From the NCBI GenBank assembly GCA_963691705.1, contig OY829542.1, forward strand, positions 3,888,188 through 3,952,187: a DNA stretch of 64,000 nucleotides, written 5' to 3'. The number at the start of each line of letters is the position of its first letter. The stretch's first letter is position 1. Source of the DNA: Viola odorata (taxonomy: Eukaryota > Streptophyta > Magnoliopsida > Malpighiales > Violaceae). Shown here in pieces: positions 1 to 11,119 of the stretch. The notes under the pieces were generated by a model. That model worked only from the letters and a program-made list of their open reading frames with translations, was not told the origin of the DNA and did no database searches. A program made the position numbers and the translations under genes.

Positions 1-617
1 GCCAATGATAGAATCGTGCCAACAGAGTTCGCTTACCAGAATTGGGCCACTTTCCGATTATCTAAACATTTTTGACACGATTTGGCCCTCAAAGGTGACG
101 TTACATCTTAGCATTTTTGTAGGGACATGTTATTTCCGATCGGGACACGAAGGACGGGGTTACCGTTTGTTTGTTATGCTAGAGCGGACATTTCCCCCCT
201 TTATATCATCGGGCCATGCATGATTAATTAATTAATTACTACGTGATCCTAACATGGATAAACTATCATCGTATATTTTCATGAATGCAAATAACCGAGT
301 GGGATCGAAACCACCATGCGTATCATTTAACAAGAAAGCAATTAATCTCATGGCATTTAAACGCGAGTGATGTAAACATGTAAGCATGTGAGTTTGTTTT
401 ATCATGCATACGATTATAAGCTTTTTAGCATTTTTAAGTAACATTCATGCGAATAATATTTGCAAAAGACATTAAATAAATAAGAGAGACTTAGAAGAAA
501 GACGTACTTGTGTCGCGTGCTCTTGATCTTCCTTGCAAATTGAGAGTGTTAGCAACGTTTTCGAAAATAAATAAATAAGAAAAGCGCATGCAAACATTTA
601 TTTAATTTATGACGAAT

Positions 618-1022
618 AGACAATTAATTAAATAAACATGGCATAGCAAATGAACAAATCATTTAAAACATGCAAATATTTAATTAAATAGAACATGTTA
701 TAAACAAATTATTTAAATCATGCAAGCATTTAATTAAATAAAACATGATATAAACAAATTATTTAAATCATGTGAGCCTTTAATTAAATAAAGCATGGCA
801 TAAATAAAATATTTAAATCATGTAAACATTTAATTAAATACAACATGACATAAATAAAATATTTAAATCATACAAGCATTTGGTTAAATAAAACATGGCA
901 TAAACAAATTATTTAAATCATGTAAGTATTTAATTAAATAAGGCATCGCATAAATAAATCAATTAAATCATGCAAGCATTTAATTAAACAAAACATGGTA
1001 TAAACACATTTATTTAAATCAT
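618..1022. repeat. 50-bp AT-rich minisatellite, about 8 copies
   Basis: A 50-bp unit starting CATGCAAGCATTTAATTAAA and ending ATTATTTAAAT repeats head to tail about eight times with a few substitutions per copy. The period is very regular, with no indels between most copies. It contains no gene. Confidence 0.85.
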
Positions 1023-1055
1023 GGCATACAAGCATACAAATTATTCATGAAATAT

Positions 1056-1186
1056 TAGTATGAAAATTGTTCATGGCATATACGAAGCAAATTATACATG
1101 GCCTATACGAAATACATTGTACATGGCATATACGAAGCAAATTATACATGGCATATACGAAATACATTGTACATGGCATATACGAA
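1056..1186. repeat. 25/50-bp tandem repeat adjoining the minisatellite
   Basis: The 50-bp block beginning CATGGCATATACGAAGCAAA occurs twice plus a partial third copy. Each block is itself two similar 25-bp halves (CATGGCATATACGAA followed by a variable part ending TGTA or TATA). The period is the same as in the array just upstream but the sequence differs, which suggests that one repeat-generating locus produced both. Confidence 0.8.
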
Positions 1187-1396
1187 ATAAGTGGGCCCCA
1201 CAAGGGATTTTTGGACATTAAAAAATGGGCTTGGCACAAGCCAAGCACAAATTTTAATTTAAAACAAAGTATTTAAAGCATGCAAAAATTACGAGAAATT
1301 AAACACGAAAGTTGTGCGAAAAATTAACAACACGTATACGAAACTCTTGTACGAAAATTAAATGGGCCGGGCTCGATATTGGTCCAAAACAGTGGC

Positions 1397-1463
1397 TGGG
1401 CTTGTGATGAAATCAAGCCCAACACTCATTTAATCAAGATGGGCTTGTGATAAAATCAAGCCC
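1397..1463. repeat. Two short hairpin-forming repeats
   Basis: Two near-identical blocks of the form GGGCTTGTGAT-rAAAT-CAAGCCCA lie about 42 bp apart. Each can fold on itself through GGGCTTG/CAAGCCC. No terminator or gene end can be assigned next to them. Confidence 0.6.
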
Positions 1464-1854
1464 ATCACCTTTGCCTTTCTTCTTTCCCGCCAGCAGCAAC
1501 CTTCTTCTTCCCTTTCTTCCTTACAACGCCGGCCACCATGGCCGGCTATCAAGGAACCCCAACTTGTTTCTTTCAACCCAAATCCAACTCAGATAAATCA
1601 ATCAATATGCCAATGACTCAATCAAGCAAAAACAGCAAGTAAAATGAGGCAAAACAGTGGCCGATCTTAAAGGAAAAGAAACATGCTAATTAAATGGTTT
1701 TTGAGCAATTAATTAGCTAAAGCAATGTTCAATCAAATTGAGGTAAGGGAAGTGAACTTAACATGTAAACTAAGCATTTTAGGCAAGTTATAGCAATTTA
1801 TTTCCACACTACATGCAAAAACGAAATTTAAAGAGAGTTTAGAGAGAGAGCTTA

Positions 1855-1960
1855 CCTCTCCGGGAGAGCAATTTTAGCCAAGAAGGATGAGCAAGCAATG
1901 GAGATTAAGAGGTGATTTTTGGTGCCCTTGATTTGTTGCTTGAAGGTTGCTATTTATAGG
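1855..1960 (-). promoter_or_regulatory. Possible minus-strand promoter and 5' leader with splice donor
   Basis: Read on the minus strand, CTATAAATAG at about 1960-1951 is a good TATA box. It is followed about 100 nt later by GGAGAG|GTAAGC, which resembles an exon end and plant 5' donor. No coding exon was found downstream on that strand, so this may be an LTR promoter or a gene whose coding part is gone. Confidence 0.3.
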
Positions 1961-2055
1961 GGAAAAATGAAATTGGAGTCGGTTCCGGCTTGTGGCTGCA
2001 AATGGACGGGAACAAAAGAAGGAAAATGATGATGATGAACAGTGGCCAGAGTGGT

Positions 2056-2113
2056 GAGCAAGTTTGATTGTGTGGCTAGGTGATGAGCAAGTTTGATTGT
2101 GTGGCTAGGTGAT
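2056..2113. repeat. 29-bp direct duplication
   Basis: The segment beginning GAGCAAGTTTGATTGTGTGG occurs twice back to back, followed by a third partial copy. It is probably replication slippage. Confidence 0.75.
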
Positions 2114-3385
2114 GAGCAAGGCAAGCTGGAACCGAGCTAGAGGATGAGAAGGAATTAAATGGCATTTATGTAACATTTATCCTATTTTTGGGGTACGAAC
2201 GGGATATTTTTGTACGAGCGAAATCGCTCGAAAACGAAAATAAACCCGAAGCGAGATCCAACTATGTGTAGAAAAATAAGCCGAGAAAACTAATATACAG
2301 TGAATAAACGCGAAAGTTGAGGTGACGTGTTTATTTTCTCTTTCGGAAGTGTCAACACGTTCGTGCGCAAAATAAATGTCCTTACGACAAAAATTGAACG
2401 AAACTGAACGCGGTGGCGTGAAAGAGAAAATTAGAACGTAATTATCAAATAAAGAAATAACGCGTTCGACCCTCGATCCCGGGAAACTTACTCGGGATCG
2501 AAAGAAGTTCGCAAAAAGACAGTTAAAAGTACGAAAAAATTAAAAAGGCACGAAATGACACGAAATATTAAACAAACTAGCCTAGGACCAAGAATCGACA
2601 ACAATTTGATCTAGACGAGCTATTAAACGTGATAAGCGTAAAATTATGTAAATGTGACAAAAAAGTGGTCAAAAATCGGGTAGCAACACTATGTTACTTT
2701 TGGACAGTCGAATAGGTTGTAAAAAGTTAATTTACTAAAAATAATGAAATAAAAAACTAAATAATAGGTTATACAAGATCAACATGAATTGATATGTCAA
2801 AGTAATTGTGCATTTATTTTAATCATATAATTAAATTAAATTAAATTTAGTGTTGGTGTTTGTAGGCGGAGGGTGGACTTGGAGGTTATGACCCCACCTT
2901 AAAAAAAAAAAAAATCAATTCTCCCGTAATAGTCCAGGTTCTAGTCTTTTTATATGAATTATATTTTTCTTATAAAGGGGTGGAAGAGATAACAAAAAAA
3001 TATAAAATGGACTATATTTTTATTATTAAATTGTTGTATTCTTTTAAAATTCTATCACTTCATATTCGCTCCCTAAAAAAAAATTATTCTTGCATAATTA
3101 TCCTTAAAGCTCTATTCTATTCATACTAATCATTTATATTTATCCCCTCAAACTTTCTATTTTTTCATAATATTTCATAAAAGTTTTATTTTTCTTTCAT
3201 AAATCCTTCATATTTGCCCCATGATTTTAAATCTTCGCATAATAAACCTTAAAATTGTATTTTTATTTTTTTCATATACTTTTACTGAAAATTATTATCT
3301 TATTACCCCTTAAAAATTTTACTCAAACTATCATTATTAGTTGGTGTCGGTCTCGGTGTTGCCGTTTATTAATAGCATTTTTTCT

Positions 3386-3531
3386 TTTGTAGGGGAAGAA
3401 GTGGATTGGATGGTTGTATTTGCGGTGTTAGGATTTGTGGTTGGTTTTGGAGCTGTTTGGGTTCCGTTGCTATTCTGTAAGACTTGGAGGTGCACCTACT
3501 TTCGGTTCCTGAATTCCATGTGCCTCAAGCT
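3386..3531 (+). pseudogene. C-terminal fragment of an LRR receptor-like protein
   Basis: The reading frame runs through acidic residues (GEEVDW), a hydrophobic stretch (VVFAVLGFVVGFGAVWVPLLF) and a basic, aromatic tail (KTWRCTYFRFLN). This is the layout at the end of plant LRR receptor-like proteins of the Cf/EIX type: acidic juxtamembrane segment, single transmembrane helix, then a short cytoplasmic tail usually containing WR.AYFRF. No leucine-rich repeats precede it, the upstream DNA is AT-rich noncoding sequence, and there is no in-frame ATG close by. It is therefore a relic of about 50 residues rather than a gene. It abuts a plastid-derived sequence, so a DNA-joining event probably formed this locus. 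Confidence 0.55.
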
Positions 3532-3551
3532 CGACGGTGCCTTCATCAGTT

Positions 3552-3644
3552 CAGGTGGTCTGCCAGCCGCTCAATCGATTAGTTATGAAATACCATTAAC
3601 TCTGTGTATATTATCCATATCTTTAGGTGCGATTCGTTGAAAGA
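3552..3644 (+). pseudogene. Nuclear plastid DNA: ndhA exon 1 end and group II intron start
   Basis: The frame encodes GGLPAAQSISYEIPLTLCIL-SISL, followed at once by GTGCGATTCGTTG. NdhA, the membrane subunit of the chloroplast NADH dehydrogenase-like complex, has the nearly identical segment GGLRAAAQSISYEIPLTLC, and its exon 1 ends before a group II intron that begins GTGCG. Relative to my memory of the plastid gene there is a short in-frame deletion (RAA to PA) and a few substitutions. The fragment is under 100 bp and cannot function in the nucleus. It is a NUPT. Confidence 0.75.
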
Positions 3645-3659
3645 ATTTTTTTTCTATAT

Positions 3660-4186
3660 ATATATATTTTTTATCTGTTTAGGGAAATGGAAAAATTAAT
3701 TGATTAGATATCTTCCATTTTTTATTCATTTTTTGGATTGATGAACTAAATTGGATAGTTATATGGGTGAAAAAAACTGCTTCATTTAGTTTGGACTTAA
3801 GGAGAGGTTTCTGAAGGATTACAACCTAAGTACTTTTTAAACATCAAGACACAAAACTTAATTCTTTTTTTAGTTAACATATAGATTCCAAATAATTTTG
3901 CGACCAATTTTCAATTCAATTTTAAATTAAATTAAACTATGAAATCAATTTAAATCACACCAAGAGGTTATACTAAAGTGTTCTTTTACGAAAATCGATT
4001 GAATATGTATATAAATATCGAGTGATTTAGTACTAGTGAAAGCTAGTTGCGTTCTTTATTATTTTAGTTTTTATTCATTTGTGTTTTAATTGTAAAAATA
4101 TTTACGTTCTGTGTATGCAGAAATAATAAATTTTATTTTTTAATATACCTTATAAATAATTATTTGTAATATAATTGAAGACTAGT
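3660..4186. other. AT-rich spacer
   Basis: Long A/T runs with no reading frame, repeat or splice pattern that I can support. Confidence 0.5.
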
Positions 4187-4912
4187 TGTAGACATCAAAA
4201 TTTCGACTCGTCTTAAAATATTCGGTTCAGTTTATAAAAAAAAGCCACGAAACTCATTCATCGAAATTCATGAAGCTTATTTGGTTGAAACCCACCAGCA
4301 AGCTCATATTTGGAGGGATCAAAACCCATCTTATATTTATTAATTTGATTGAATGTCAAATTAATTGATATTCAATTATTAATTAATATGCAAATTAATT
4401 AATAATATCGGTTACATATTGGACCAATGAAATGAAGACACGTGTTCTCTCTCCCACTCAAAACCATCCCTACGAGCTTATAAATAGAGGCTTCCTTAGA
4501 AGGTGAGTGGAGGAGATTTTTGGAGACAAATCGCTAGCAGATTATCATCAAGAAAGAGAGAACAACTACAAGCTAATTCAAATTTTCTCTCAAGCTCCAA
4601 GCAAATCAAGGAGAAACCATGAGTTGATTTAAGGCCGGTTTCTTCTCAAATCAACCACAGAAGCCACAAGCTGATTAAAGGCCGGTTTCTTCTCAAATCA
4701 ACCGCAAAACCACAAGCTGATTTAAGGCCGATTTCTTCTCAAATCAACCACAGATTACAAGCTGATTTAAAGCCAATCCGTCATCCATCCAACTCAATGA
4801 AGACCGATTCATTAATCAAAGGAATCAAGAGAAGAACCACTTTTACTCTACATTTATCTTTTGTAATTTGATACGTGTAATTTTCTCTATTTTAAGAAAA
4901 ATTGTGTACACT
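4187..4912 (+). repeat. LTR-like block, possible solo LTR
   Basis: The block opens TGTAGACATCAAAATTTCGA, typical of plant retroelement LTR starts. It has a TATA box (TTATAAATAGAG near 4478) and a leader-like segment with GAGAGAACAACTACAAG, and closes near TTGTGTACA. No primer-binding site or internal coding follows. Possible flanks (CTAGT and CTTAG) do not match well enough to be called a target duplication. The P450 gene starts 200 bp downstream, so this block may lie in its promoter region. Confidence 0.4.
4617..4775 (+). repeat. 46-bp tandem repeats with internal inverted arms
   Basis: About 3.5 copies of a unit containing ACAAGCTGATTTAAGGCCG and TTTCTTCTCAAATCAACC lie in the leader part of the LTR-like block. 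Each unit carries TTGATTT/AAATCAA arms that could pair in RNA. Confidence 0.75.
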
Positions 4913-5111
4913 TAGATAATTTGTATATACAATTTAGTTGCTCACAAAAGCCAAAACATGGATTTTATTAGTATATATGATTAAAAGAAGCAGCCAATGC
5001 GAATCTTTCATAAACAATAAACAACAAGAGTAAGATCCAAGAACACCCCTCTCTAAATGTAGCCACTCTTCTCATTGTCATCTTCTAAGTTGTAATTACA
5101 GTGAACTGAAA

Positions 5112-7013
5112 ATGGCAACTCCGTCGTTGTTGTTCTGCTTCTCAAGCTTAGTGTGTATGTACTTTTTCATAATTCTGACCAAGTTCTACGACAAAGTATG
5201 GCTGAATCCTGCTCGGATCCAGTCTCTGATGAACTCACAAGGATTGAAAGGCCCTTCTTACATATTCTTCCATGGTAATGCCAAAGAGATCCTTGCAATG
5301 AGAAATGACATCAAGAACAGTCCCATGGAGTTGTCTCATGATATTTTTCCAAGAGTTCAGCCTCACTTTTATTCTTGGATCTTTATTACATATGTTGATT
5401 AATTACTAATGTTATCAACAAATCTTTGTCTTTCCCAATTTTTGTTGTAGGGATGAATGTTCTTTACTGGCTTGGTCCGCAAGCTCACGTTATCCTCACA
5501 GACCCTGATCTGGTTAAAGAGGTAATGAGCAACAAAGATGGAGGATTCCCAAAAGCAGACCTCCCAATCTGTATCAAGAAACTCTTAGGGGATGGACTTC
5601 TAACCTCAGAAGGTGAGAAATGGTCTAAGATGCGAAAACTCGCCAACCATGCTTTCTTCGCCGAGATCTTGAAGGTAATTTATTCTAACAAGAGATGAAA
5701 ACTATGGGTATCGAGGCAAGAAAGTGCAGGTCAACCAAGCATTTCTGCGTTTCATTTTGCTGCAGGGTATGGTTCCGGAAATGGTTGCGAGTGCTGAGAT
5801 GATGCTAACAAGATGGAAACATGTACAAGGCAAAGAGATTGATTTGGTCCCAGAATTCAAGATCTTAACATCTGAAGTCATTTCCAGGACAGCATTCGGG
5901 AGTAGCTACATGAAAGGTCAGCACGTTTTTTATTCATTGATGAAGCTGGGCACCATCGCTTCAAGAAACATCTACAGGATTAGGATTCCTATAATTGGGT
6001 ATGTTTCAACTTTTATTTCTCTGATAATGTATTCATTAAGTTGGCTTGCTGGCGCTCATTTTCTGGTTAACTGCAGAAAGTTCTTACAACTAGCTGATGA
6101 CACGGAATCAGACAAACTGCAACAACAGATAAAAGATAGTATTGTAAAGATGGTGAAGAAAAGAGAGGAGGAAGCAGAACTGCTGGATGATAAAGCTGAT
6201 AGTTACGGAAACGATTTTCTTGGATTGCTTCTAAAGGCGAAGCATAATGCAGATGAGGCCAAGAAAATATCTATCGAGGATTTGGTTGATGAGTGCAAGG
6301 TCATTTATATTGGCGGACAGGAAACAGTATCAAGTGCACTTTGCTGGACTATACTTCTTCTAGCAATTCACCAAGATTGGCAAGACACAGTCAGGAACGA
6401 AGTTCTTGAATTATTTGGCCACCAAAATCCAAAAGCTGAGAGCATCTCAAAACTTAAATTTGTGAGTAAACCCAATTTCACTCCAAATTAGGCTCAATCT
6501 GATCACATTATGTCAAAACTAATTCTGTTGGCACTAAGTCGGCCCGTATAAATTCTAACCACTTCTTTTTCTCTTTTTGTTTAGATGAGCATGGTTATCC
6601 ATGAGTCTCTGCGGCTATATCCCCCGAATGTATTCGTCCTCAGGAAAGCTCGAAGCGAAATCAAGTTGGGGAAACTAACTATTCCAACAAAAGTGAACTT
6701 GATTATTTCCATTTTAGGACTACACCACAGTGCTGAAATATGGGGAGATGATGTTCATGTTTTTAAGCCAGAAAGATTCACAGAAGGGGTGGCTAAGGCC
6801 ACAAACAATAATATGGCTGCGTTTATGCCCTTTAGTATTGGATCAAGAAACTGCGTAGGCTCCAATTTCGCGCTTACAGAAATGAAGATTGTGCTCTCCA
6901 TGATTCTGCAGCGATACAGGTTTACGCTTTCTCCAACCTATGTCCACTCCCCTGTTTTTCTTCTTGCAATGCAACCACAACATGGACTTCAAGTCATCCT
7001 CCACCCACTCTAA
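5112..7013 (+). CDS. CYP749A-like cytochrome P450 (CYP72 clan), damaged exon 1 donor
   Basis: Membrane-anchored haem monooxygenase of the plant CYP72 clan, acting at the endoplasmic reticulum; the substrate cannot be told. Proposed exons are 5112-about 5381, 5451-5674, 5766-5998, 6077-6461 and 6585-7013. Junctions 2-5 all have GT/AG and keep frame, giving about 510 residues, the normal length. The N-terminus has a hydrophobic anchor (residues 5-27). The I-helix has GGQETVSS, the K-helix ESLR (6603-6614), then FKPERF and the haem loop FSIGSRNCVG with the Cys codon at 6852-6854. All key motifs are present. One defect stands out: after W-I at the end of exon 1, the sequence expected from the second copy (IYG|GT) is replaced by TTTATTACATATGTTGATT, which has no in-frame donor, and read-through meets TAA at once. 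An upstream in-frame GT (5276) would splice but drop about 35 residues. The gene is probably a recent pseudogene or a misassembly; transcripts would decide. Confidence 0.8.
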
Positions 7014-7086
7014 TCTAAATCAATACTTTGCCATCAAAATTTCCAAAAGGTGGTTTTGTTTGTGGTTCAAACATTGTAACTACTCT

Positions 7087-7245
7087 ACAAGAAAACAAAT
7101 TGTTGGGTGTTCAATTCAATTCCAAGATTTCAATAATGCAGGGTAAAACCGCACATCATTTCTTTTAATTTTGTACATAACTCCACCTCCATTCATGTGA
7201 ATTCCTAAAAGTATACACATTTGCAAAGTTTATCCACTCAATACG
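7087..7245 (+). repeat. P450 3' flank, repeated at 10925-11085
   Basis: The segment starting near TTGTTGGGTGTTCAATTCAA lies just after the P450 stop. It recurs in diverged form at 10925-11085 and, shorter, at 12255-12300 after the P450 relic. Repeated 3' flanks show that the P450 locus was tandemly duplicated with flanking DNA. Confidence 0.65.
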
Positions 7246-8616
7246 TGATGGTTGCCGAAATCGTCAAATATAAATAAATACAATTCACCAAAGCTCATGT
7301 AAATAAAACAGTAGCTAGCGGTAAAAGGTTCGTCCTCAGGGATTCGGTGGACAATTAATACTCTTTGTAAATAATCAGGAATGGTAACAAGTGGTAAATA
7401 CCAATATTGAGTTGTTGTGAATAATTGCGAAAAGTAAGTAACAGAAAGAAATAAATGGATGTGGTGTGTGAATTCAGTTGTGACAAATTCCCAGTGAGGA
7501 TTCCGATGAGCTCATGCAATTAATTAATCGATCATTGATTCAAGTATTTTCAATACCCGACTTGCAGGCGGCTATAGAGATCAGGTTCTCACCTAGATCT
7601 CCTACTCTCTACCTGTTCGAGATTCTTAAAGGTTCTCACCTATTAAGGTCCTTGATATATCTTATGGCCTAAAGAAGCTATTCTATTAGGTCTAATAAGA
7701 TAACCAAATAATTCTACCGTAAGAGACCTTCCCAGATTCAGGAGAGAGAAGTGTCTACTCCTGTAAACCAGACTCTAAGTTTTCCAGTCTGATCCGTCGA
7801 TCAGGTGGTTGCCTTCGTATCACTTTCTACAATGTAGACTCCAAAGTATCGAGAGAAGACAGTAATCATACAAATTCTAGTGTAGTTGATCAAGCTTCAA
7901 AAGAAGTATGCATAATTTGACAATCAATTAAAACAATTAAAGATGCAAGATGAGATTTAATAAATTCGTTTAGATCTCACAATTAATTAAGCATGGCTGT
8001 AATCCTCACAAGGAATAGATGGAATTTAGCCTATCATCATATAATTAAATAAATAAATAAGATGTAAGCATAAGAAAGTAATTTAATTAATTAAAGGGAA
8101 GAAAATAGCAAACATCGTTTTCAAGCTCCTGCTATGGGTTTCCTGTTCCAACCAAGAAGAAAGAAATATTCTGTAGAGAAGAGATGATGTCCTGGAGGCG
8201 TAGCTCTACTCTTCCTATTTAAATAAAATCCCTAGATTGTCTTTTCAAAATTCTAAAATAATAAAAGGATAATATCTAATTAATATTAATAATAATTGTT
8301 CCAAAACCAACAAGCAGCAGCGTTGGAGTCTTTCTGTTGCAGCAGGTCTTCTAGCTGGAGTAGGAGATCAGCGGCTCTTCTAGAAGAATAGGACAGCTGG
8401 CCCGCCTGGAATCTCGGATCTCCTTGTCCCAGGCCTGGGGCAAGGAAGCTTCTGGCCAAAACAGCTCTAAACTTGACGATTTCAGCTCCTAACGAACGCT
8501 AAGCTTCTCAGCAACATGATCTGCAAAAAGGAGTGGAAAACCCAAGAATTAGCAGTATCATCGTCCTAAAATAGACATAAAAGACGACGATAAATAGACA
8601 TTTAACGCTCCAATCA
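7246..8616 (-). mobile_element. Solo LTR (Athila-type), minus orientation, TSD ATACG
   Basis: A 1371-bp LTR beginning TGATGGTTGCCGAAATCG and ending GCTCCAATCA. It is flanked by the exact 5-bp direct repeat ATACG (7241-7245 and 8617-8621). It has no primer site, gag or pol, so it is a solo LTR left by LTR-LTR recombination. On the minus strand it starts TGATTGGAGCG; a truncated relative of this LTR lies at 10491-10852. It sits about 230 bp beyond the P450 stop codon. Confidence 0.92.
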
Positions 8617-8784
8617 ATACGAAAAAGAAGAGGAGGTCTTGGAATCTACAATCTACCACTTTCTATATTTTATCTTTGCTTCTCGAAAATGATGGAAAAG
8701 AAATTGACCAAGTACAGGTAAATCATATTATAAATAGTGGAACTTTTAAAACCAGCAGCGACAAAAAAAAATCAGCTAACCTCG

Positions 8785-8950
8785 ATGGCGTGGCTTGACT
8801 GGATTATAATAGCCAGGCGGTTGCTCCATGTAATCAGATTCGTGGAGTTCACCATTCATAACTGTCGAAGTTGCCTATTATAACTTACTGTCAACCGAGC
8901 CGTCAGAGCGGCGCTTCACGCGATATACCCATTTGCAACCGATAACGTTA
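8785..8950 (-). pseudogene. Copia reverse transcriptase shard
   Basis: On the minus strand the segment near 8945-8895 reads VGCKWVYRVKRRSDGSV-like, which matches the start of the Copia RT domain (GCKWVFKVK.RADGS). A frameshifted remnant of the later PPG.HDP region follows. It is one of three copies (also 11120-11400 and 54900-55035). It is too short and broken to function. Confidence 0.6.
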
Positions 8951-9599
8951 AGACGCTACGCTGTTCACAAGGCTAACTTGGTATGGGTGGGCCCAACTTG
9001 AGGAAGAAATTATTTTTTAATTACCGAGAACATTGAGACGCTAACTTAGTACGGGTGAGCCCAATTTGAGAAAGAAATTAAAACTGCATTTCCATTCATT
9101 TCCAGTATTCAAGTCCTAAAACTATACACATTTATTAAGTCAATACTAAAAACAAGAAGAGGACAGTAAGAAAGATCCAAAAAATGCTATCAGAACCTGC
9201 AGTCTACACCACTTTCTATACTTCTTCTATTTGCCTTCTTTCTCCTTGCTTCTCCAAAACGACAATACTTCTCCAAACTGAAAACAAATTGACCAAATAC
9301 AATAACAACATATGGTTAGTTGTATATAAAAAAAATAATAACTTTTTCCTATCTATAAAAAGTTAAATTGTATTTTTTGACCTTCTACTTAGAGAAAATG
9401 GTCACACTCGATCCTCTATATTGGTTCATACTAAATCTCTCTACTCTCAATCTGAAGAAACTTTAAATAATAACACATCAACAAAAAGAACGTAGCCAAA
9501 TTAAGAGTAGAGTAACTAAATTTGATTATCATGATAGCAAGTAACTAAATTTGAGAAAAAATTATAACATCAAAATTAAATAAGCTTGTGGCCTACAAT
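8951..9599. other. Repeat-derived noncoding sequence, duplicated at 55036-56217
   Basis: It contains two tandem variants of a GAGACGCTAACTTAGTACGG-like block. The rest is AT-rich DNA that recurs almost unchanged at 55670-56217. I see no gene. It links the Copia shard to the gag shard in both copies of this mosaic. Confidence 0.6.
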
Positions 9600-10489
9600 A
9601 ACAGTAGGTCTGATCTTGTGGTGGTTGTCTCTGATACTGATAATTGTTCTGAAAATTGGGTCGGGCTTGAAATTTTGCATGTTGAAAGGAGGGGGGTGGT
9701 TCCCGTATGGATTTTGTTGATATTGTTGGCTAGGTCCCGACTGTTGAGAGTTGTTCCATCCGTAATTAGGTTGTTTCCATCCTTAGTTGTTGTTCTGGCC
9801 ATATTGGGCATTGAATCCTCCCACGGCATTGACAGGCATCTCCTCGGGGATGAATGGACAGGAGTGCGTGGGGTGATCTGATAGTTGACAGAATTGACAG
9901 GCCTTGACTTGGACTGGGTGTCCCGATGCCATATTCTGAAGCATACCAGTGATGGCCGCTAGATGGTTTTCCATGGCTGCAGAGCGGGCGTCCTGATTGC
10001 TGGTGGAATTGTTGAGAGGGGCGTTGTTTTTGGACATAAGCTCGATGGTGTCTTTGGCGGCAACGGGAGTGAGTTTAGTGATGAAACCGTTTGCAACGAC
10101 GTTGAGCAAGGCCTTGTCACGGGCCTTGAGTCCTTCACAGAAATACTGGATAAGGGCATGCTCGGAGAGGTTATGTGAAGGGCACAAGGCCTGCATCTTC
10201 TTAAAGCGCTCGTAGTACTGCTCGAGGTCTTCCGTGTCCTTTTGGAGAATAGACACTAGTTGCTTGCGAGTTACCATGGCGATGGACACCAGGTAATATT
10301 TATCCGTAAAGACTTTGGACATTTCAGCTCACGAATTGATAGATTGAGGACGCAAGTCGTAAAACCAATCGAGGGCATCATCCTTAAGGGACCACATGAA
10401 GGCGCGGAGTTTGGCATGCTCAATACTAACATTGTGTGGCTTCATGGCGTCGCAAATGGAGCACAATTGTTGGAGATGGCGGTGGGGGT
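9600..10489 (-). pseudogene. Athila-type gag fragment
   Basis: The minus-strand translation resembles retrotransposon gag: a YYERFKKMQALCPSHNL capsid segment, then a zinc knuckle C-QF-C-QLSD-H-PTHS-C (C-x2-C-x4-H-x4-C), then a Q/N-rich tail with GWKQPNYGWNN repeats. Compared with the second copy at 56218-58620, it has a TGG-to-TGA change before MSKVF and a CAA-to-TAA change in the tail (stop at 9783). The N-terminus is cut at 10489 by an LTR fragment. The C-terminus ends at the same breakpoint as the other copy. Confidence 0.8.
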
Positions 10490-10490
10490 T

Positions 10491-10852
10491 TGATTGGAGC
10501 GTTAAATGTCTTTTATCGTCGTCTTTTATGTCTATTTTAGGACGATGATACTGCTAATTCTCGAGTTTTTCACTCCTTTATTACAGAGAACGTTGCTGGA
10601 TAGCATTTCATACCATAGGAGCTACAACCGTATGTTGCAGAGCAATATTGTGGCTGCTGTTTCTTCTAGAAGATTTTGTCTCGCGGACTCCTACTGGAAC
10701 AAGAAGTCTTACTGCCACTGATATTATCCTACGCTTCTGTTAGGATTTTGGAACAAATATTGTTAATATTAATTAGATCTTATCCCTTCACTATTTTGAA
10801 TTTTAGAAAAAGACCACTCAGGGATTTTATTTAAATAGGGAGAGTAGTGCGG
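10491..10852 (+). mobile_element. Truncated LTR, same family as 7246-8616
   Basis: It begins TGATTGGAGCGTTAAATGTC, the exact LTR start, and runs through the homologue of the TATTTAAATAGG promoter region before ending at about 10852. The remaining LTR and internal region are absent. It lies directly at the break in gag, so it is probably the 5' end of an insertion that was later deleted. Confidence 0.75.
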
Positions 10853-10919
10853 CGAAACTACTTACTTCATCTTTTACATAGCATATTTCTTTCCTCTTGA
10901 CAGAGACAACAGCTCCATT

Positions 10920-11085
10920 GCATTGTATCAAGGAAATAAACTGTTGGGTGTTCAATGCAATTCCAAGGTTCCAATAATGCTGAGTAAAGCAAAACTGCAC
11001 ATCTGTTCTTTTCAGTATTGAAGTCCTAAAAGTCTCCACATTTCTCAAGTTTATTGATTCAATACTAAAAAAGCTATGAATCAAG
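10920..11085 (+). repeat. Displaced P450 3' flank
   Basis: Diverged copy of 7087-7245 (shared TGTTGGGTGTTCAAT, CCAATAATGC and CTAAAAGT blocks). No P450 coding sequence lies directly upstream; that part was replaced by retroelement DNA. Confidence 0.55.
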
Positions 11086-11119
11086 AGCTGAACTTTTAAA
11101 ATCCAAGAGCAAGGGAAAA

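Larger units (their letters stand above)
1..3385. other. AT-rich noncoding stretch with no convincing gene
   Basis: No reading frame here looks like a protein and no splice pattern could be followed. The stretch holds minisatellites (618-1186), hairpin-forming repeats (1397-1463), a TATA-plus-donor pattern on the minus strand (1855-1960) and a 29-bp duplication (2056-2113). The pattern is compatible with an old long LTR or retroelement untranslated region on the minus strand, but I found no paired LTR, primer site or pol domain, so this is only a guess. Confidence 0.45.

Noticed and set aside
618..1186. Regular repeats resembling a CRISPR array
   Set aside because: The repeats are contiguous with no unique spacers and the DNA is a plant nuclear sequence.
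3341..3640. A single 99-residue protein spanning the RLP tail and ndhA
   Set aside because: It joins two unrelated fragments by chance frame continuity and has no ATG start near the beginning.
9593..10322. Plus-strand open frames over the gag region
   Set aside because: They are shadows of the minus-strand gag, which alone has a zinc knuckle and homologues.
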